The position numbers were made by a program, and so were the translations under genes. The notes beneath the pieces were generated by a model. That model was not told where the DNA came from, searched no databases, and saw only the letters and a program-made list of their open reading frames with translations. Below are positions 33,241-41,794 of a DNA stretch of 64,000 nt, piece after piece. The stretch comes from Chloroflexi bacterium UBA6077 (GTDB taxonomy: Bacteria > Chloroflexota > UBA6077): contig DIXP01000044.1 of NCBI GenBank assembly GCA_002436065.1, positions 21,994-85,993 on the forward strand, written 5' to 3'. Position 1 is the stretch's first letter; every line of letters begins with the position of its first letter.

Positions 33241-34290
33241 TCAGCGGAGAATATGGACAGCTTCCGGCTTAACCGCTTTGAGACCATCTTCGTAGATGTA
33301 GTCCGCGAAATCCGGCATCTGCTTCTCGAGAGTAAGATTGTTCCTCATCATCCAGCGCGCTTCGTCCTCCATGGCGAGGACGAGGGACCGGTCTAGGGAG
33401 AGGGAGAACTGGTTCTGAGACCAGATTCTGGCTACGTCCGCGTCCGTAAGGTCTAACTTCTTTCTCAAGATGGCCTTGGCCTGATCGGGGCGCCCACCGA
33501 TGTACTCTTCAGCCTGCCTCAGGGCCTCCAGGAATCGCTCGATCAGTTGCGGGTGCTGAGAAATCCACTCATCTCTGCATATCGCCAACTGCTGCGTCAT
33601 CTGACTGTTTTGTGTCGGCCAGAGCGCGGCGCCGCTGCCCAGGGTGTCCAGTATGGTGTCGGTGTAAGGTGGGACAGTGATGACGGCATCAATTTCACCG
33701 TTGACAATCGAGTCCACAGCCTGCGAGAGCGCGATGTCTACGAAGGCTACGTCGCTGGTGCTAATGCCGTGAAGATCAAGGAATCTCGTGACATAGAACT
33801 CCTGTATCGTCCCTCGGATAACGCCGATCTGTTTCCCTTTGAGGTCTGGGACCGAGTTGATCCCGCAGTCCCTTCGTCCGATAATCGACTGGTAGTCTAC
33901 CTTGTCGATGCTGCCGATGGTCCGAATCTTTTCGTTACTGAACAGCTTGCCAACCAGGACGTACTCCGCGGCCGGACCCGCTATGTCCACCTCACTATTG
34001 AGCAACGCGTTGACGGTGCCCAATCCGGTGTCATAGTACTGGATGCTGACGTCCAAACCGTTCCCAGTGAAGAAGCGCTGGTCTTCAGCAATCAGTATCA
34101 GGCTCGATGTTTCCAGCGCCAATGATCCGAGTCTGATCGACTCCATCTTGCCGCCAGCTCCCTGCTGGGAACCTGGGTGAAGCATGAGACCGAAGACCGT
34201 TGCCAAGAGCACAATGACCGCGGAGACCACAAGCAGCAGCCTTGGTGACTTCGGGCCGGTTTGTCTGATCGTTGCTTCCTTCGTCGGCAT
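33241..34290 (-). CDS. NMT1/SsuA-like solute-binding protein, membrane-anchored
   Basis: 349 residues. A single N-terminal membrane segment (LLLVVSAVIVLLATVFGLML) has no lipobox or clear cleavage site, so the protein is probably tethered. The domain is the NitT/TauT/thiamine-precursor type: IRLGSLALETSSLILIAEDQRFF, LNSEVDIAGPAAEYVL, VPDLKGKQIGVIRGTIQEFYVTRFL, IDAVITVPPYTD and HPQLIERFLEALRQAEEYI. No permease or ATPase genes are near; instead the next gene is a sensor kinase 11 bases downstream. It is therefore more likely a sensory co-receptor than a transport component. Ligand unknown. Confidence 0.88.
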   Translation of the reverse strand: MPTKEATIRQTGPKSPRLLLVVSAVIVLLATVFGLMLHPGSQQGAGGKMESIRLGSLALETSSLILIAEDQRFFTGNGLDVSIQYYDTGLGTVNALLNSEVDIAGPAAEYVLVGKLFSNEKIRTIGSIDKVDYQSIIGRRDCGINSVPDLKGKQIGVIRGTIQEFYVTRFLDLHGISTSDVAFVDIALSQAVDSIVNGEIDAVITVPPYTDTILDTLGSGAALWPTQNSQMTQQLAICRDEWISQHPQLIERFLEALRQAEEYIGGRPDQAKAILRKKLDLTDADVARIWSQNQFSLSLDRSLVLAMEDEARWMMRNNLTLEKQMPDFADYIYEDGLKAVKPEAVHILR

Positions 34291-34579
34291 CCATGATCTC
34301 CGACCATCGGTAGTTGCCGTGAGACAGCCAGTGGGAGTGCGCAGGTAGTAGCATTACGCAAGGTACCGCCGAACGTTAGTGTATCAGAAATGAGTGTATG
34401 TGCTTCAAGTTGGTCAGCTGTCCTGGGCGATTCGGTAGCGATGTCGGAGCAGCTGCCCTCAGAGGAGCAGTTCCTGCTTATGGCGATGGGAACATCTCGG
34501 CCTGCGAAGAGGGGGGACTGGACTGAGCAGTGCGGTGGAGGGCTGGTGGTGTATTGGCTCAAGGTGGAGGGGACTGAGG

Positions 34580-35830
34580 ATGAGTGGGGTAGTGTCAACC
34601 GGTGTGCCGCGATGGTTGCGGCAGGTCGGAGTTGTGGGTGCGCTGTTGTTGGCGCTAATGCTGTGGTTCGTGGTCGATGCAGGCGTGGCTCGGGCGCAGC
34701 GCTTCGGGCCGCCGTGGCAGTCGGAGGTGGTGGTCGAGCGGACGGTGGTGTACAGCCAGCCCGACCGTGGCTCCCAGCCGGTAGGGCCCCTTCCGCGGGG
34801 CGCCATCGTCGTCGTGTGGGGGGAGATGCAGGGGGCGGACGGGGAGAAGTGGCTCGCGATACCCGATGGGTTCCTGCCGTCGGGGGATGTGCAGGAGAAG
34901 TTCGATTCCTGGGTGGGCGAGGTGGCGCAGCCAACGGTGTCCGTGTACGCCAAGCCGTTCGTCGCCAGCGGGGTGCGCCGCACCGTTCGGCTGGGGGACC
35001 TGTTGAGGGTGACGGGGGTCTCGGCCGGGCTGGAGGGGGATGACAACCTCTGGTGGGCGACGACCGAGGGGTTCCTGCCGTTGGACTCCGTCCGCACCGC
35101 CACCGGCGAGTGGGCGCAGCGATGGAGCCTGCCCGAGGCTTCCGAGGCCGCCGGAGGCTGGTGGGGAGCCGTTAGCTCTCAGGCCAACGTGCGATTGGGA
35201 TCGAGCCTGGATGCGCCGGTGGTTGGGCAGTTCGCCGGTGGCGAGCGGATAAAGGTGCTGGCAGAGGAAGAGGGGCAGGCGATCAACGGCAACGGTGTCT
35301 GGTACCGGATCGACGGGGGGCGTTTCGCGGGCGCTCGGATCCATAGCTCGCTTGTGCGCAAGTTACCGGACCCGCGTCCCAACACGACGGCGCCTTCCGA
35401 TGGCCTCCGCGATTCGTGGATCGTGGTGGACAGATCGGCCTCCAGCCTGACCTTCGTGGAGGGTGGCGAGGCGAAGTTCGTCACATACGTGTCGCTGGGG
35501 CAGGCTGGGGTGGATACGCCGACCGGCTCCTACAGCACCATGGGCAAGTTCCGGGGCGACCGGATGTCCAGCAGGAACGTGGCTAACCCGACCCGACCCT
35601 ACGATCTGCCCAACGTGCCCTACACGCAGTACTACCTGGATGGTGGGTTCGCCATCCACGGCACATACTGGCACGATGGGTTTGGGACTCCCGAGAGCCA
35701 GGGGTGCATCAACCTAACCTGGACGGACGCGGCCTATCTGTTCTCCCTGACGGTGCCGGAGGTGCCGGAGGGTGTGAACGAGCGGTGGGCGGCGCCGGAG
35801 GCGGCGACGCGGGTGGTGATACTGGGTTAG
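34580..35830 (+). CDS. L,D-transpeptidase (YkuD) with SH3-like domains
   Basis: 416 residues from ATG 34580. A signal peptide or anchor (VGVVGALLLALMLWFVVDAGVARAQ) is followed by three SH3-like wall-binding segments (VVYSQPDRGSQPVG; VSVYAKPFVASGVRR; ANVRLGSSLDAPVVGQF) and a C-terminal YkuD domain. The active-site signature is FAIHGTYWHDGFGTPESQGCINL, with catalytic His and Cys; WIVVDRSASSLTFVEGG is its first strand. It forms 3-3 peptidoglycan cross-links or attaches proteins outside the membrane. It is convergent with hicB after a 16-base gap. Confidence 0.93.
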   Translation: MSGVVSTGVPRWLRQVGVVGALLLALMLWFVVDAGVARAQRFGPPWQSEVVVERTVVYSQPDRGSQPVGPLPRGAIVVVWGEMQGADGEKWLAIPDGFLPSGDVQEKFDSWVGEVAQPTVSVYAKPFVASGVRRTVRLGDLLRVTGVSAGLEGDDNLWWATTEGFLPLDSVRTATGEWAQRWSLPEASEAAGGWWGAVSSQANVRLGSSLDAPVVGQFAGGERIKVLAEEEGQAINGNGVWYRIDGGRFAGARIHSSLVRKLPDPRPNTTAPSDGLRDSWIVVDRSASSLTFVEGGEAKFVTYVSLGQAGVDTPTGSYSTMGKFRGDRMSSRNVANPTRPYDLPNVPYTQYYLDGGFAIHGTYWHDGFGTPESQGCINLTWTDAAYLFSLTVPEVPEGVNERWAAPEAATRVVILG

Positions 35831-35846
35831 GGATCCCCATCCTTTG

Positions 35847-36089
35847 CTAGGCCGCTGGCGCGTCAACGCTGATGGTGATCATGCCAAGAGGCGCATCCTC
35901 TGTGGGGATCTCCTCCCCGTCCTCGATCAATCCTTCGATGCATAGCTCGATAGCTTCCCTGGCTCGCTCGATGCACTCTTGCACCGTCTCCCCCTGGGTT
36001 ACGCAACCCGGCAGGGCCGGTATGAGGACGGAGTAACCCCCTTCCTCCGGCTCTGGATACAGGACTATGGTGTACCTGTACTTGCTCAT
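35847..36089 (-). CDS. hicB: HicB-like antitoxin
   Basis: 80 residues from ATG 36089, whose ATGA overlaps the hicA stop. HicB N-terminal fold: YTIVLYPEPEEGGYSVLIPALPGCVTQGETVQECIERAREAIELCIEGL, then EIPTED. It has no C-terminal DNA-binding domain, so it belongs to the short HicB type that neutralises HicA by direct contact. Autoregulation through a ribbon-helix-helix or HTH domain is not apparent. Confidence 0.93.
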   Translation of the reverse strand: MSKYRYTIVLYPEPEEGGYSVLIPALPGCVTQGETVQECIERAREAIELCIEGLIEDGEEIPTEDAPLGMITISVDAPAA

Positions 36090-36313
36090 AGTAGACTCCT
36101 CAGTTCGTCCGCCGACAGCGAAGCCTGGACCAGGATGGTCAGGAGCACCTTCGGCTTCACGATCTCCCCTGGATGGACAGGTATCGTTACCCGTCCCGCT
36201 TTTTCGGGGTGTCTCATTTGGATGTGACCGCCCTTCTGGCGGTCCGGATACCACCCGTCGCGTCTGAGGGCTCGAAGCAGTTCGCTAGCAGTGATCCGGG
36301 GCAACCTCGTCAT
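36086..36313 (-). CDS. hicA: HicA-like mRNA interferase toxin
   Basis: 75 residues from ATG 36313, preceded by GGGAGAGGTAACC. The dsRBD-like HicA fold is complete: LPRITASELLRALRRDGWYPDRQKGGHIQMRHPEKAGRVTIPVHPGEIVKPKVLLTIL; the His in GGHIQM is the family's catalytic residue. HicA cleaves mRNA when free of HicB. It overlaps hicB by four bases. A short reading frame ends two bases upstream. Confidence 0.93.
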   Translation of the reverse strand: MTRLPRITASELLRALRRDGWYPDRQKGGHIQMRHPEKAGRVTIPVHPGEIVKPKVLLTILVQASLSADELRSLL

Positions 36314-36315
36314 GG

Positions 36316-36441
36316 TTACCTCTCCCAATTTGCCGCTGTGCGGATTCTGCACTCTTGCCAAACTGCCGTTCCCATCCTGATCAAGAGGTCCATCTCGTCG
36401 ATCGCAGGGACGGGGAGGTGCTTTCCGAAGCTGATGACCAC
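36316..36441 (-). CDS. Possible 41-residue peptide or gene remnant upstream of hicA
   Basis: Minus-strand frame from GTG 36441 to a TAA that lies inside the hicA ribosome-binding region. The product begins VVISFGKHLPVPAIDEMDLL and ends TAANWER, protein-like in composition. It could be a leader peptide, the C-terminal remnant of a lost gene, or chance. No family recognised. Confidence 0.3.
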   Translation of the reverse strand: MVISFGKHLPVPAIDEMDLLIRMGTAVWQECRIRTAANWER

Positions 36442-36704
36442 TGCCCTTGACCCGAAAAGGCCGTCAGGACGCTACAGCATGGTACCACACTATAGACATG
36501 CGCGAAGTGCAAGGATTGGGCGCTAAACACAGCACCTCGAACTCGGGCGGCAGCCAGATATGGGGACCCACTGGCGAGCCATTTGATCTAAGAGTGGGCA
36601 GGGGAGGGGACGTGCCGCGGGTGGTAGAATGGGGCGCGGCCGATATAGGTGGGGCGGCGGCGGTCGCTGCTATCGTCGGCGTTTGCGCCGTTCGGGGGGA
36701 TGGG
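36442..36704. other. Spacer between the hicA locus and the membrane protein gene
   Basis: About 260 bases with no recognised gene. It contains an ACTATAGACATG stretch near 36490 and a GGTAGAATGG box near 36630, the latter a possible -10 (TAGAAT) for the membrane protein gene; no matching -35 is clear. Confidence 0.3.
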
Positions 36705-37670
36705 ATGAACGGGGACTTGTTAGGTGAGGTGGCCGCGGGCGGGCGGGCTGAACGGCTCTCCAGGGAGAGTCGTGCGAGCGTTTTCCTGCACGCCCTGCCG
36801 GTGGCCGGTGCCGTCCTGGCTCTCATCTACTACTGGTTCGGCCTGGCAAACCGCTACACCCTCTTCCTCTACTATCACGACATGGGGGCGCTGGTTCCAG
36901 ATACCGCGCCCTTCAGCCCGGTCACAGCCAGCCGCTACTGGATGGCCGGCCTGGTCGCGGGCGGGTTGGTTGCGGCACCCTATCTGGCCGCCTGCTGGCT
37001 GGCCGGCCGGCTCAAGCCGGACTACCAGCCGCCGCGGTGGTGGCGAGTGTGGGTCGCAGCGGGCGTTCCGGTGCTGGTTGGGGTGGCGGCGATCACGATG
37101 ACGGCCAACGCGCCCACGCTGCCCGCGCTGAGTGCCGCCCAGACTACGGTGGCGGTGCTGGTTGGAATGGGGCTGGCGTTGGCGCCGGGGCGGATTGCCG
37201 CGAGACATCCTCGGCGGCTGATCCCTCTCGCCCTGGACGGTTTGGCCCTGGCCGGTGTGGTGCTGACCGTGGCCCTCTCCGAGCGAGCCGTGTGGATGCT
37301 GGATCGCGGCTCGACCGGGGCGATGATGATGTTGACGGTCGCGTTCGCCGGATCGCTTGGCCTTCTGCTGGTGATGACGGCGCTCCTGGTGTGGCGGCGT
37401 CTCCGGGTTCCGGATGCGGCCGAGACGTTTGGCGCGGGTTTGTTCGTGGCCTATCTTGCGCTACCGCTTCTCCACTACGCGCTGCTGACGGGGGACTACC
37501 ACTACATCACCAATTCCGACAACCTCTTCTCTCGGGCGTGGCCTTTACAGGTGGCGGCCTGGGTGATCGGGGCAGCGATAGCCCTGATTGTCGCCGCGAT
37601 GAGAAGGCGTCTGGTGGAGCGGTCGAGGATGAGGGGCCTTCCCGTCGCCGGTGAAGACCCCATCACCTGA
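36705..37670 (+). CDS. Polytopic membrane protein of unknown function
   Basis: 321 residues from ATG 36705; the frame extends upstream but without protein-like sequence. About eight membrane helices: FLHALPVAGAVLALIYYWFGL, MAGLVAGGLVAAPYLAACWLA, VWVAAGVPVLVGVAAITM, ALSAAQTTVAVLVGMGLAL and others. No catalytic motif or transport signature is recognised. Tyr- and His-containing loops (YHDMGALVPDTAPFSP; LLTGDYHYITNSDNLF) lie between helices. It is convergent with the phage-type cassette (22-base gap to the holin-like gene) and probably marks the host side of that boundary. Confidence 0.75.
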   Translation: MNGDLLGEVAAGGRAERLSRESRASVFLHALPVAGAVLALIYYWFGLANRYTLFLYYHDMGALVPDTAPFSPVTASRYWMAGLVAGGLVAAPYLAACWLAGRLKPDYQPPRWWRVWVAAGVPVLVGVAAITMTANAPTLPALSAAQTTVAVLVGMGLALAPGRIAARHPRRLIPLALDGLALAGVVLTVALSERAVWMLDRGSTGAMMMLTVAFAGSLGLLLVMTALLVWRRLRVPDAAETFGAGLFVAYLALPLLHYALLTGDYHYITNSDNLFSRAWPLQVAAWVIGAAIALIVAAMRRRLVERSRMRGLPVAGEDPIT

Positions 37671-37692
37671 CCCGGTTAGCGTCGAGCCAGCC

Positions 37693-37950
37693 CTATCCCT
37701 CGACGATCTTCTTGCTGCCGCTGTAGAGGCCGCTGGCGGAGAGGCCCAGGGCCAGGCCCCACATGAGGGCATTCAGCCAGGGCTCGGCGCCGGGGGCCTG
37801 CCTGGCCAGTTCGTTGCCCACGGTGAGAGCCAGGCCGCATCCGATGGCGAGGGGCGTGGCCCATACCGTGTTCATGCCCATCCTCTTGGCGGCCTCCACA
37901 AGTCCGACGATCAGGGGTACTGCCAATACGCCTGCATACTCCAGTGGCAT
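37693..37950 (-). CDS. Holin-like small membrane protein
   Basis: 85 residues from ATG 37950 with AAAGGAG eight bases upstream. Two or three hydrophobic segments (YAGVLAVPLIVGLVEAAKRMG; WATPLAIGCGLALTVGNEL; ALMWGLALGLSASGLYSG) and a basic tail (SKKIVEG) fit a class II or phage holin. It is the last gene of the phage-type cassette. Together with the amidase gene it would form a lysis pair, although the two are separated by the 916-residue structural gene. Confidence 0.7.
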   Translation of the reverse strand: MPLEYAGVLAVPLIVGLVEAAKRMGMNTVWATPLAIGCGLALTVGNELARQAPGAEPWLNALMWGLALGLSASGLYSGSKKIVEG

Positions 37951-37964
37951 AAGGGAAACTCCTT

Positions 37965-40715
37965 TCAGCACTCGATCAGGGTGCAGCGGGCTATCGTTTG
38001 GACGCCCCGCTCCTGGGGGGCGTTGCTCAGCTCTTCCTCCAGTTTCTCCAGCCATACCTGGTACCGGCTGCCGTCCAGGTCCTCGAAGGGTATGGCTCCT
38101 CGAGCTCTGGCCTGCCACAGGAGTTGGCTCAGCTCCCTACCGGTTTTGCCCTCGTGGGAACCGTCCAGCAGCCTCAGGGGAAGGCCGGAAGCGCCTTCAC
38201 AGAGGAGGTCTAGCTCCCATTGACGCTTCAACTCGGGCTGGAGGGAGTACTGGAGGGTCAGACTGGAAAGGGCGGGGGTGCCCAGGGGGTCGGAGCTGCC
38301 CAACTCGACCCTGAAGGCCACCCGCCGGGCGGCGATATCGCTCTCGAAGGTGAAGCTGGCCGAGGTGGAGCCCTCCAGCTCCGACCTGCCCAGGGGCAGC
38401 CGGCTGCCGGTGAGGTAGTCCACCTTCAACCTGCCGATACTGGGGCTGGCCAGCCCGTCTGTCGTGTAGAGTCGAGCCTTCCAGCGGAGGCTGGACCCAG
38501 AGTGAGAGAAGTTGTGCTCCACCCCGCCGGCCACCGGCTCCCAGTGCTCACCGTCGTCGGCGCTCATAAACAGCTCGATCCCTGTTCCGAGGGGGATCTG
38601 GCTGGAGAGCAGGGTAAGGGTTGCGCTGGAAACCGGCAGGGACACCGGCAGCCTCAGGGGCTGGCTCACCGCCTCTCCGATCTCCGCCCAGAGGGCGCTC
38701 AGCTCCACCAGGTCCGAGCCCACTTCCGAGGGGTTGGCCTGGCTGCCGGAGGGGGAGGGACGCAGAGACAGGTACAGCTTGCCCGAGGGACCCGTGTAGT
38801 CCCCGAAGCTGGCGGTCGTGGCCTCGATGGTCCTAACAGCGGGACTGTCGCCGGGCGTTGCCGTGTTGGAGCCCACGAGGTCCCAGGCAGCGGATGTGTG
38901 GTTCCAGATGCGGAGGGTCGCTCCAGGGGCAGGCGCCCCAAAGGCATCGCCCTTACCATAGCAGATAGCCCTGGGGTGTAGCCCGGCGGGGACCAGTCCG
39001 GCCAGATCGAACTCGAACAGTTGATGGGCGTAGCTTCCCTGGCTGGCGCTGGTGGTGACTGCCACATCGTCCCCTATCGTGGAGATGGCTTCGTATCCGG
39101 CGTTGTCGAACTCCTCCGTGAAGGCGGCGGGGGGGCTGTTGGGATCGGCCGAAAGCAGCCTTCGGGCCCGGTGCGGCACCCGCTGGTCTCCCTGCTGCTT
39201 GCCGGCGAAGCCGAGGGTTGGCATACCCCTCAGCCTCACCAGGGAACCGGTCGGCCTCCAATCGGCAGTAGTCAGGGCTTGATCGCAACCGGCCAGGTCG
39301 CCAAAATCCTCCATCTGTTGGAAAAGGTCGCTGTCCTCCAGGGCGAAGCTCGTCTCCAGATATTGCCCCGGCAGCAGCTTGTCGTGACCCAGGGTGAGGC
39401 CGCGCAGCAGCTTGGCCGTGCCTGGGTAGCCCGCATCGAAGAAGGAGGTCTCCAGCAGGCCGCTGCTCCGATGTGAGTCTCCATCCTGTCGGTAGATGGT
39501 CGCGGCGCCCGCATGCTCGGTAGCCAGGTAGAGCTGTCCACCGTAGGGTGCCATGGCTCGCGGAATCCCCCCTGCCCCAGCAGCACAGGGGGTGTACCAC
39601 CCTATCCGGCACCCATGCCTCTCCGTATCTCCCTGTCTCCCCATCTCCGCGTCCTCCAGCAGGGCGGCGGGCAGCTTGCACAGCAGCGCCAGGCCCTGTG
39701 TTGGGTGGCTGTAGGCGACGTACAGCCTGCCCGAGCAGACGGCCAGGGCTCGCAGCGATCCCTGATACGCCAGGGTAGGGGTCGATAGGGAGTAGGCATC
39801 CAGCAGGTGGTCGCCGTCGAAGGTCCACAGCCTGCCCCCAAGACCCGAACCACAGAACAGCAGGTTGTCGAAGAGCGTCCAGTCCGCGACGTAGTTGTCG
39901 GAGAGCCGGGCGGCTTCCGACCATTCCCCCGAGCCGCTCCGGCCGTCGAAGCAGAGGATCCTGCCCTGCACCCCGTTGCCGCTGTCTGAGGTGGCCAGGT
40001 ACAGCCGGCCGGCGTAGACGGCCATGGCCTCGACCGTCGATTCCTGGCAGCGCTGGACCTCCACCAGGGCCGAGCCGTCCCAATGGTAGATCCTGGCCTC
40101 GCTGTCGGGGAAGGAGCATCCCAGGAACAGCCGCGGGACCGTGGCTCTGGCCGCGGGGTCCCATACTCCGTAGGAGGCCATGCAGGTGACGGCGTCGGCG
40201 TCGGCCACCTGTATGGCCGCGCTCCAGGTGGCGCCGTCTCCCTGGAATAGCGCCCCGTCCGAGCCGCTGCCTGCGTACAACCGGTCGCCGTGCCTGGCCA
40301 GGGATCTCAGGGATGCTTTGCCTGTGTCGTGGGCCACTCCCCAGGTTGCGCCGTCGTAGCTGTAGATCTTGCCCGAGGAGCCGGACAGGGCGTACAGCTT
40401 TCCCTGGAAGGTCAGCATCGCCGCGAATGCGTCCTCCGAGGAGCTGTAGCTGGGCGACAGGGTGGGGCCCAACCTCACCTTTCCCGCCCCGGATATATCC
40501 ACGCCGTACCCCAAACGCCACCTGCTCCCACTGTCCCACACATCCTGGCCGTCCCCTCCTCGCCAATCGGATTGTTGCCACTGGCGCCAGGCGGGGGCGA
40601 GTGGTGAGTGACGCGTGCTGAGTGATGAGTCGAGGGCCAGGACGGAGCGGCGGTAGCTGGTGGGGCGCATCAGGAAGCCCTGTCCGGCGATCTTCAGATG
40701 ATATCGGCTGTCCAA
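37965..40715 (-). CDS. Large beta-propeller phage structural protein
   Basis: 916 residues, no signal peptide. From about 90 to 400 it contains repeating blades of the type GKLYALSGSSGKIYSYDGATW, DRLYAGSGSDGALFQGDGATW, GRLYLATSDSGNGVQGRILCFDG, which suggests a beta-propeller. The C-terminal half is rich in beta strands (LRIWNHTSAAWDLVGSN, GKLYLSLRPSPSG, IELFMSADDGEHWEPVAGGVEHNFSHSGSSLRWKARLYTT) like receptor-binding or fibre proteins. The position after capsid and amidase genes and before the holin suggests a virion surface or adsorption role. Two in-frame low-complexity insertions are visible, near 39609-39656 (GRQGDTERHG) and 40598-40640 (SSLSTRHSPLA). Confidence 0.72.
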   Translation of the reverse strand: MDSRYHLKIAGQGFLMRPTSYRRSVLALDSSLSTRHSPLAPAWRQWQQSDWRGGDGQDVWDSGSRWRLGYGVDISGAGKVRLGPTLSPSYSSSEDAFAAMLTFQGKLYALSGSSGKIYSYDGATWGVAHDTGKASLRSLARHGDRLYAGSGSDGALFQGDGATWSAAIQVADADAVTCMASYGVWDPAARATVPRLFLGCSFPDSEARIYHWDGSALVEVQRCQESTVEAMAVYAGRLYLATSDSGNGVQGRILCFDGRSGSGEWSEAARLSDNYVADWTLFDNLLFCGSGLGGRLWTFDGDHLLDAYSLSTPTLAYQGSLRALAVCSGRLYVAYSHPTQGLALLCKLPAALLEDAEMGRQGDTERHGCRIGWYTPCAAGAGGIPRAMAPYGGQLYLATEHAGAATIYRQDGDSHRSSGLLETSFFDAGYPGTAKLLRGLTLGHDKLLPGQYLETSFALEDSDLFQQMEDFGDLAGCDQALTTADWRPTGSLVRLRGMPTLGFAGKQQGDQRVPHRARRLLSADPNSPPAAFTEEFDNAGYEAISTIGDDVAVTTSASQGSYAHQLFEFDLAGLVPAGLHPRAICYGKGDAFGAPAPGATLRIWNHTSAAWDLVGSNTATPGDSPAVRTIEATTASFGDYTGPSGKLYLSLRPSPSGSQANPSEVGSDLVELSALWAEIGEAVSQPLRLPVSLPVSSATLTLLSSQIPLGTGIELFMSADDGEHWEPVAGGVEHNFSHSGSSLRWKARLYTTDGLASPSIGRLKVDYLTGSRLPLGRSELEGSTSASFTFESDIAARRVAFRVELGSSDPLGTPALSSLTLQYSLQPELKRQWELDLLCEGASGLPLRLLDGSHEGKTGRELSQLLWQARARGAIPFEDLDGSRYQVWLEKLEEELSNAPQERGVQTIARCTLIEC

Positions 40716-40785
40716 CGTCGTGACCTCCTTGGTGTAGTGCAGTGCCTTGTGCTCTGCCGCCCGGGGCCTTCCAGCTGTACCTGGC

Positions 40786-40813
40786 GGTGGGGGACAAGCC
40801 CCCCACCCTACGT
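40786..40813. repeat. Short palindromic repeat
   Basis: GGCGGTGGGGGACAAGCCCCCCACCCTACG forms a stem of GTGGGGG with CCCCCCAC. It resembles half of the GTAGGG-CCCTAC family and sits between the amidase and the 916-residue gene. Confidence 0.5.
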
Positions 40814-40815
40814 TG

Positions 40816-41511
40816 TTAGGGATTGAAGCTGATCCACACGCGGTTCTCGGCTTTGTCCCAGCGCATTTCGCAGCGGGTGAAGATCTGGTGGCTGTTGCCC
40901 TGGGCGTCGTACTGTTCAGGAGTCAGGGGCGCACCGCACCGCTCCTCGCCCAGGTAGTCGTACAGCTGTCGGAAGCCCAGTACTACCGGGATAGGGGGAG
41001 ATGCGGAGACGAGATGCTGCTTCCAGATGTCCCAGTAGGGTCCGGGGCAGGCGGTAGCGGATAGCTCCTTGTGGCCGGCTATCCGCAGGGACGGCTTCTC
41101 CCCGCCCCTGTTCAGGGTCAAGTTGAGGGCGCGGATCAGGGCGGCGGCGGAATCCAGTTGATGCGAAGTCGGCCAGCCGTTGCCGGGCAGGCAGATCCCT
41201 ATGCCGAGGTCGTTGTTTCTGCCGCCCGCGTGCCAGCTGCGCTTTTCCAGGTTGTGGCACTGCTCGATCCGACCATCCCAGCGGATCACGAAGCTGTAGG
41301 CGCACTCTGGGAAGAGGTCTCCGCTGGTCTTGGTGGTCTGGTAGCTGGCTATCTCGGTGGCACTGGAATCGGCGTCCACCCCAGAGTAGTGGATGACCGC
41401 CATGGTGATCCCCTCCAGGGGGCGGTTGGGGTAGCCGTTGGCGCCCTTGCGCACCGGCAGCCGCCCTCGGAAATCGGCGACCTCTTTTCCCGGGACGGTG
41501 ATGAGGGTCAT
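40816..41511 (-). CDS. N-acetylmuramoyl-L-alanine amidase (phage-type endolysin)
   Basis: 231 residues, no signal peptide, as usual for a holin-dependent endolysin. Amidase_2/PGRP fold with zinc ligands in AVIHYSGVDAD (His), the loop KRSWHAGGRNNDLGIGICLPG (His) and IAGHKELSATACPGPYWDIW (His and Cys). It cleaves the amide between MurNAc and L-Ala. The C-terminal 60 residues (LGFRQLYDYLGEERCGAPL...) may be a wall-binding part with no recognised family. It lies inside the phage-type cassette. Confidence 0.9.
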   Translation of the reverse strand: MTLITVPGKEVADFRGRLPVRKGANGYPNRPLEGITMAVIHYSGVDADSSATEIASYQTTKTSGDLFPECAYSFVIRWDGRIEQCHNLEKRSWHAGGRNNDLGIGICLPGNGWPTSHQLDSAAALIRALNLTLNRGGEKPSLRIAGHKELSATACPGPYWDIWKQHLVSASPPIPVVLGFRQLYDYLGEERCGAPLTPEQYDAQGNSHQIFTRCEMRWDKAENRVWISFNP

Positions 41512-41794
41512 GTTTACCTCCTTGGCGGTCAGCTTTCAGCAGTCAGCCTGTTGCTTCGCCATGTCGGCCGCGGTAGGCGGCGAAGCCACCAAATGGATGT
41601 AGCCGCAACCTTTAGGTTGCGCGTAGCCCGTTGGGATAGAGGCTGCACTACCACTTGGTACGCGCAGGCTGAAGCCTGCGGCTACATTGGGACGGAGGGA
41701 CGGGCGGCTCCGCCGTCTATCAGGATCAGTTTGGCGGACCACTAATGACCTCTGCCGGCAAGTTGATAGCTGATGGCTGATCGCTGATAGCTCG
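41512..41794. other. Repeat-filled spacer
   Basis: 283 bases without a gene. It contains the second 89-bp palindromic repeat and, at 41688-41744, a fragment ending CAGTTTGGCGGACCACTA that matches the end of the 156-bp element at 57634-57789. GCTGTCAGCAGTCAGC-like short repeats flank it. Confidence 0.7.
41598..41686. repeat. 89-bp palindromic repeat, copy 2
   Basis: Same length and same ends (TGTAGCCGCA...TGCGGCTACA) as copy 1 at 3181-3269. The outer 45 and 27 bases are identical apart from one position; only the middle has drifted. Located between amidase and decoration-like genes of the phage cassette. Confidence 0.85.

Noticed and set aside
34390..35043. 217-codon plus-strand frame before and within the L,D-transpeptidase gene
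   Set aside because: No domain; its second half is an out-of-frame reading of the transpeptidase gene.
38953..40806. 617-codon minus-strand frame
   Set aside because: Out-of-frame shadow of the 916-residue beta-propeller gene, which has the blade repeats and agrees with neighbouring gene spacing.
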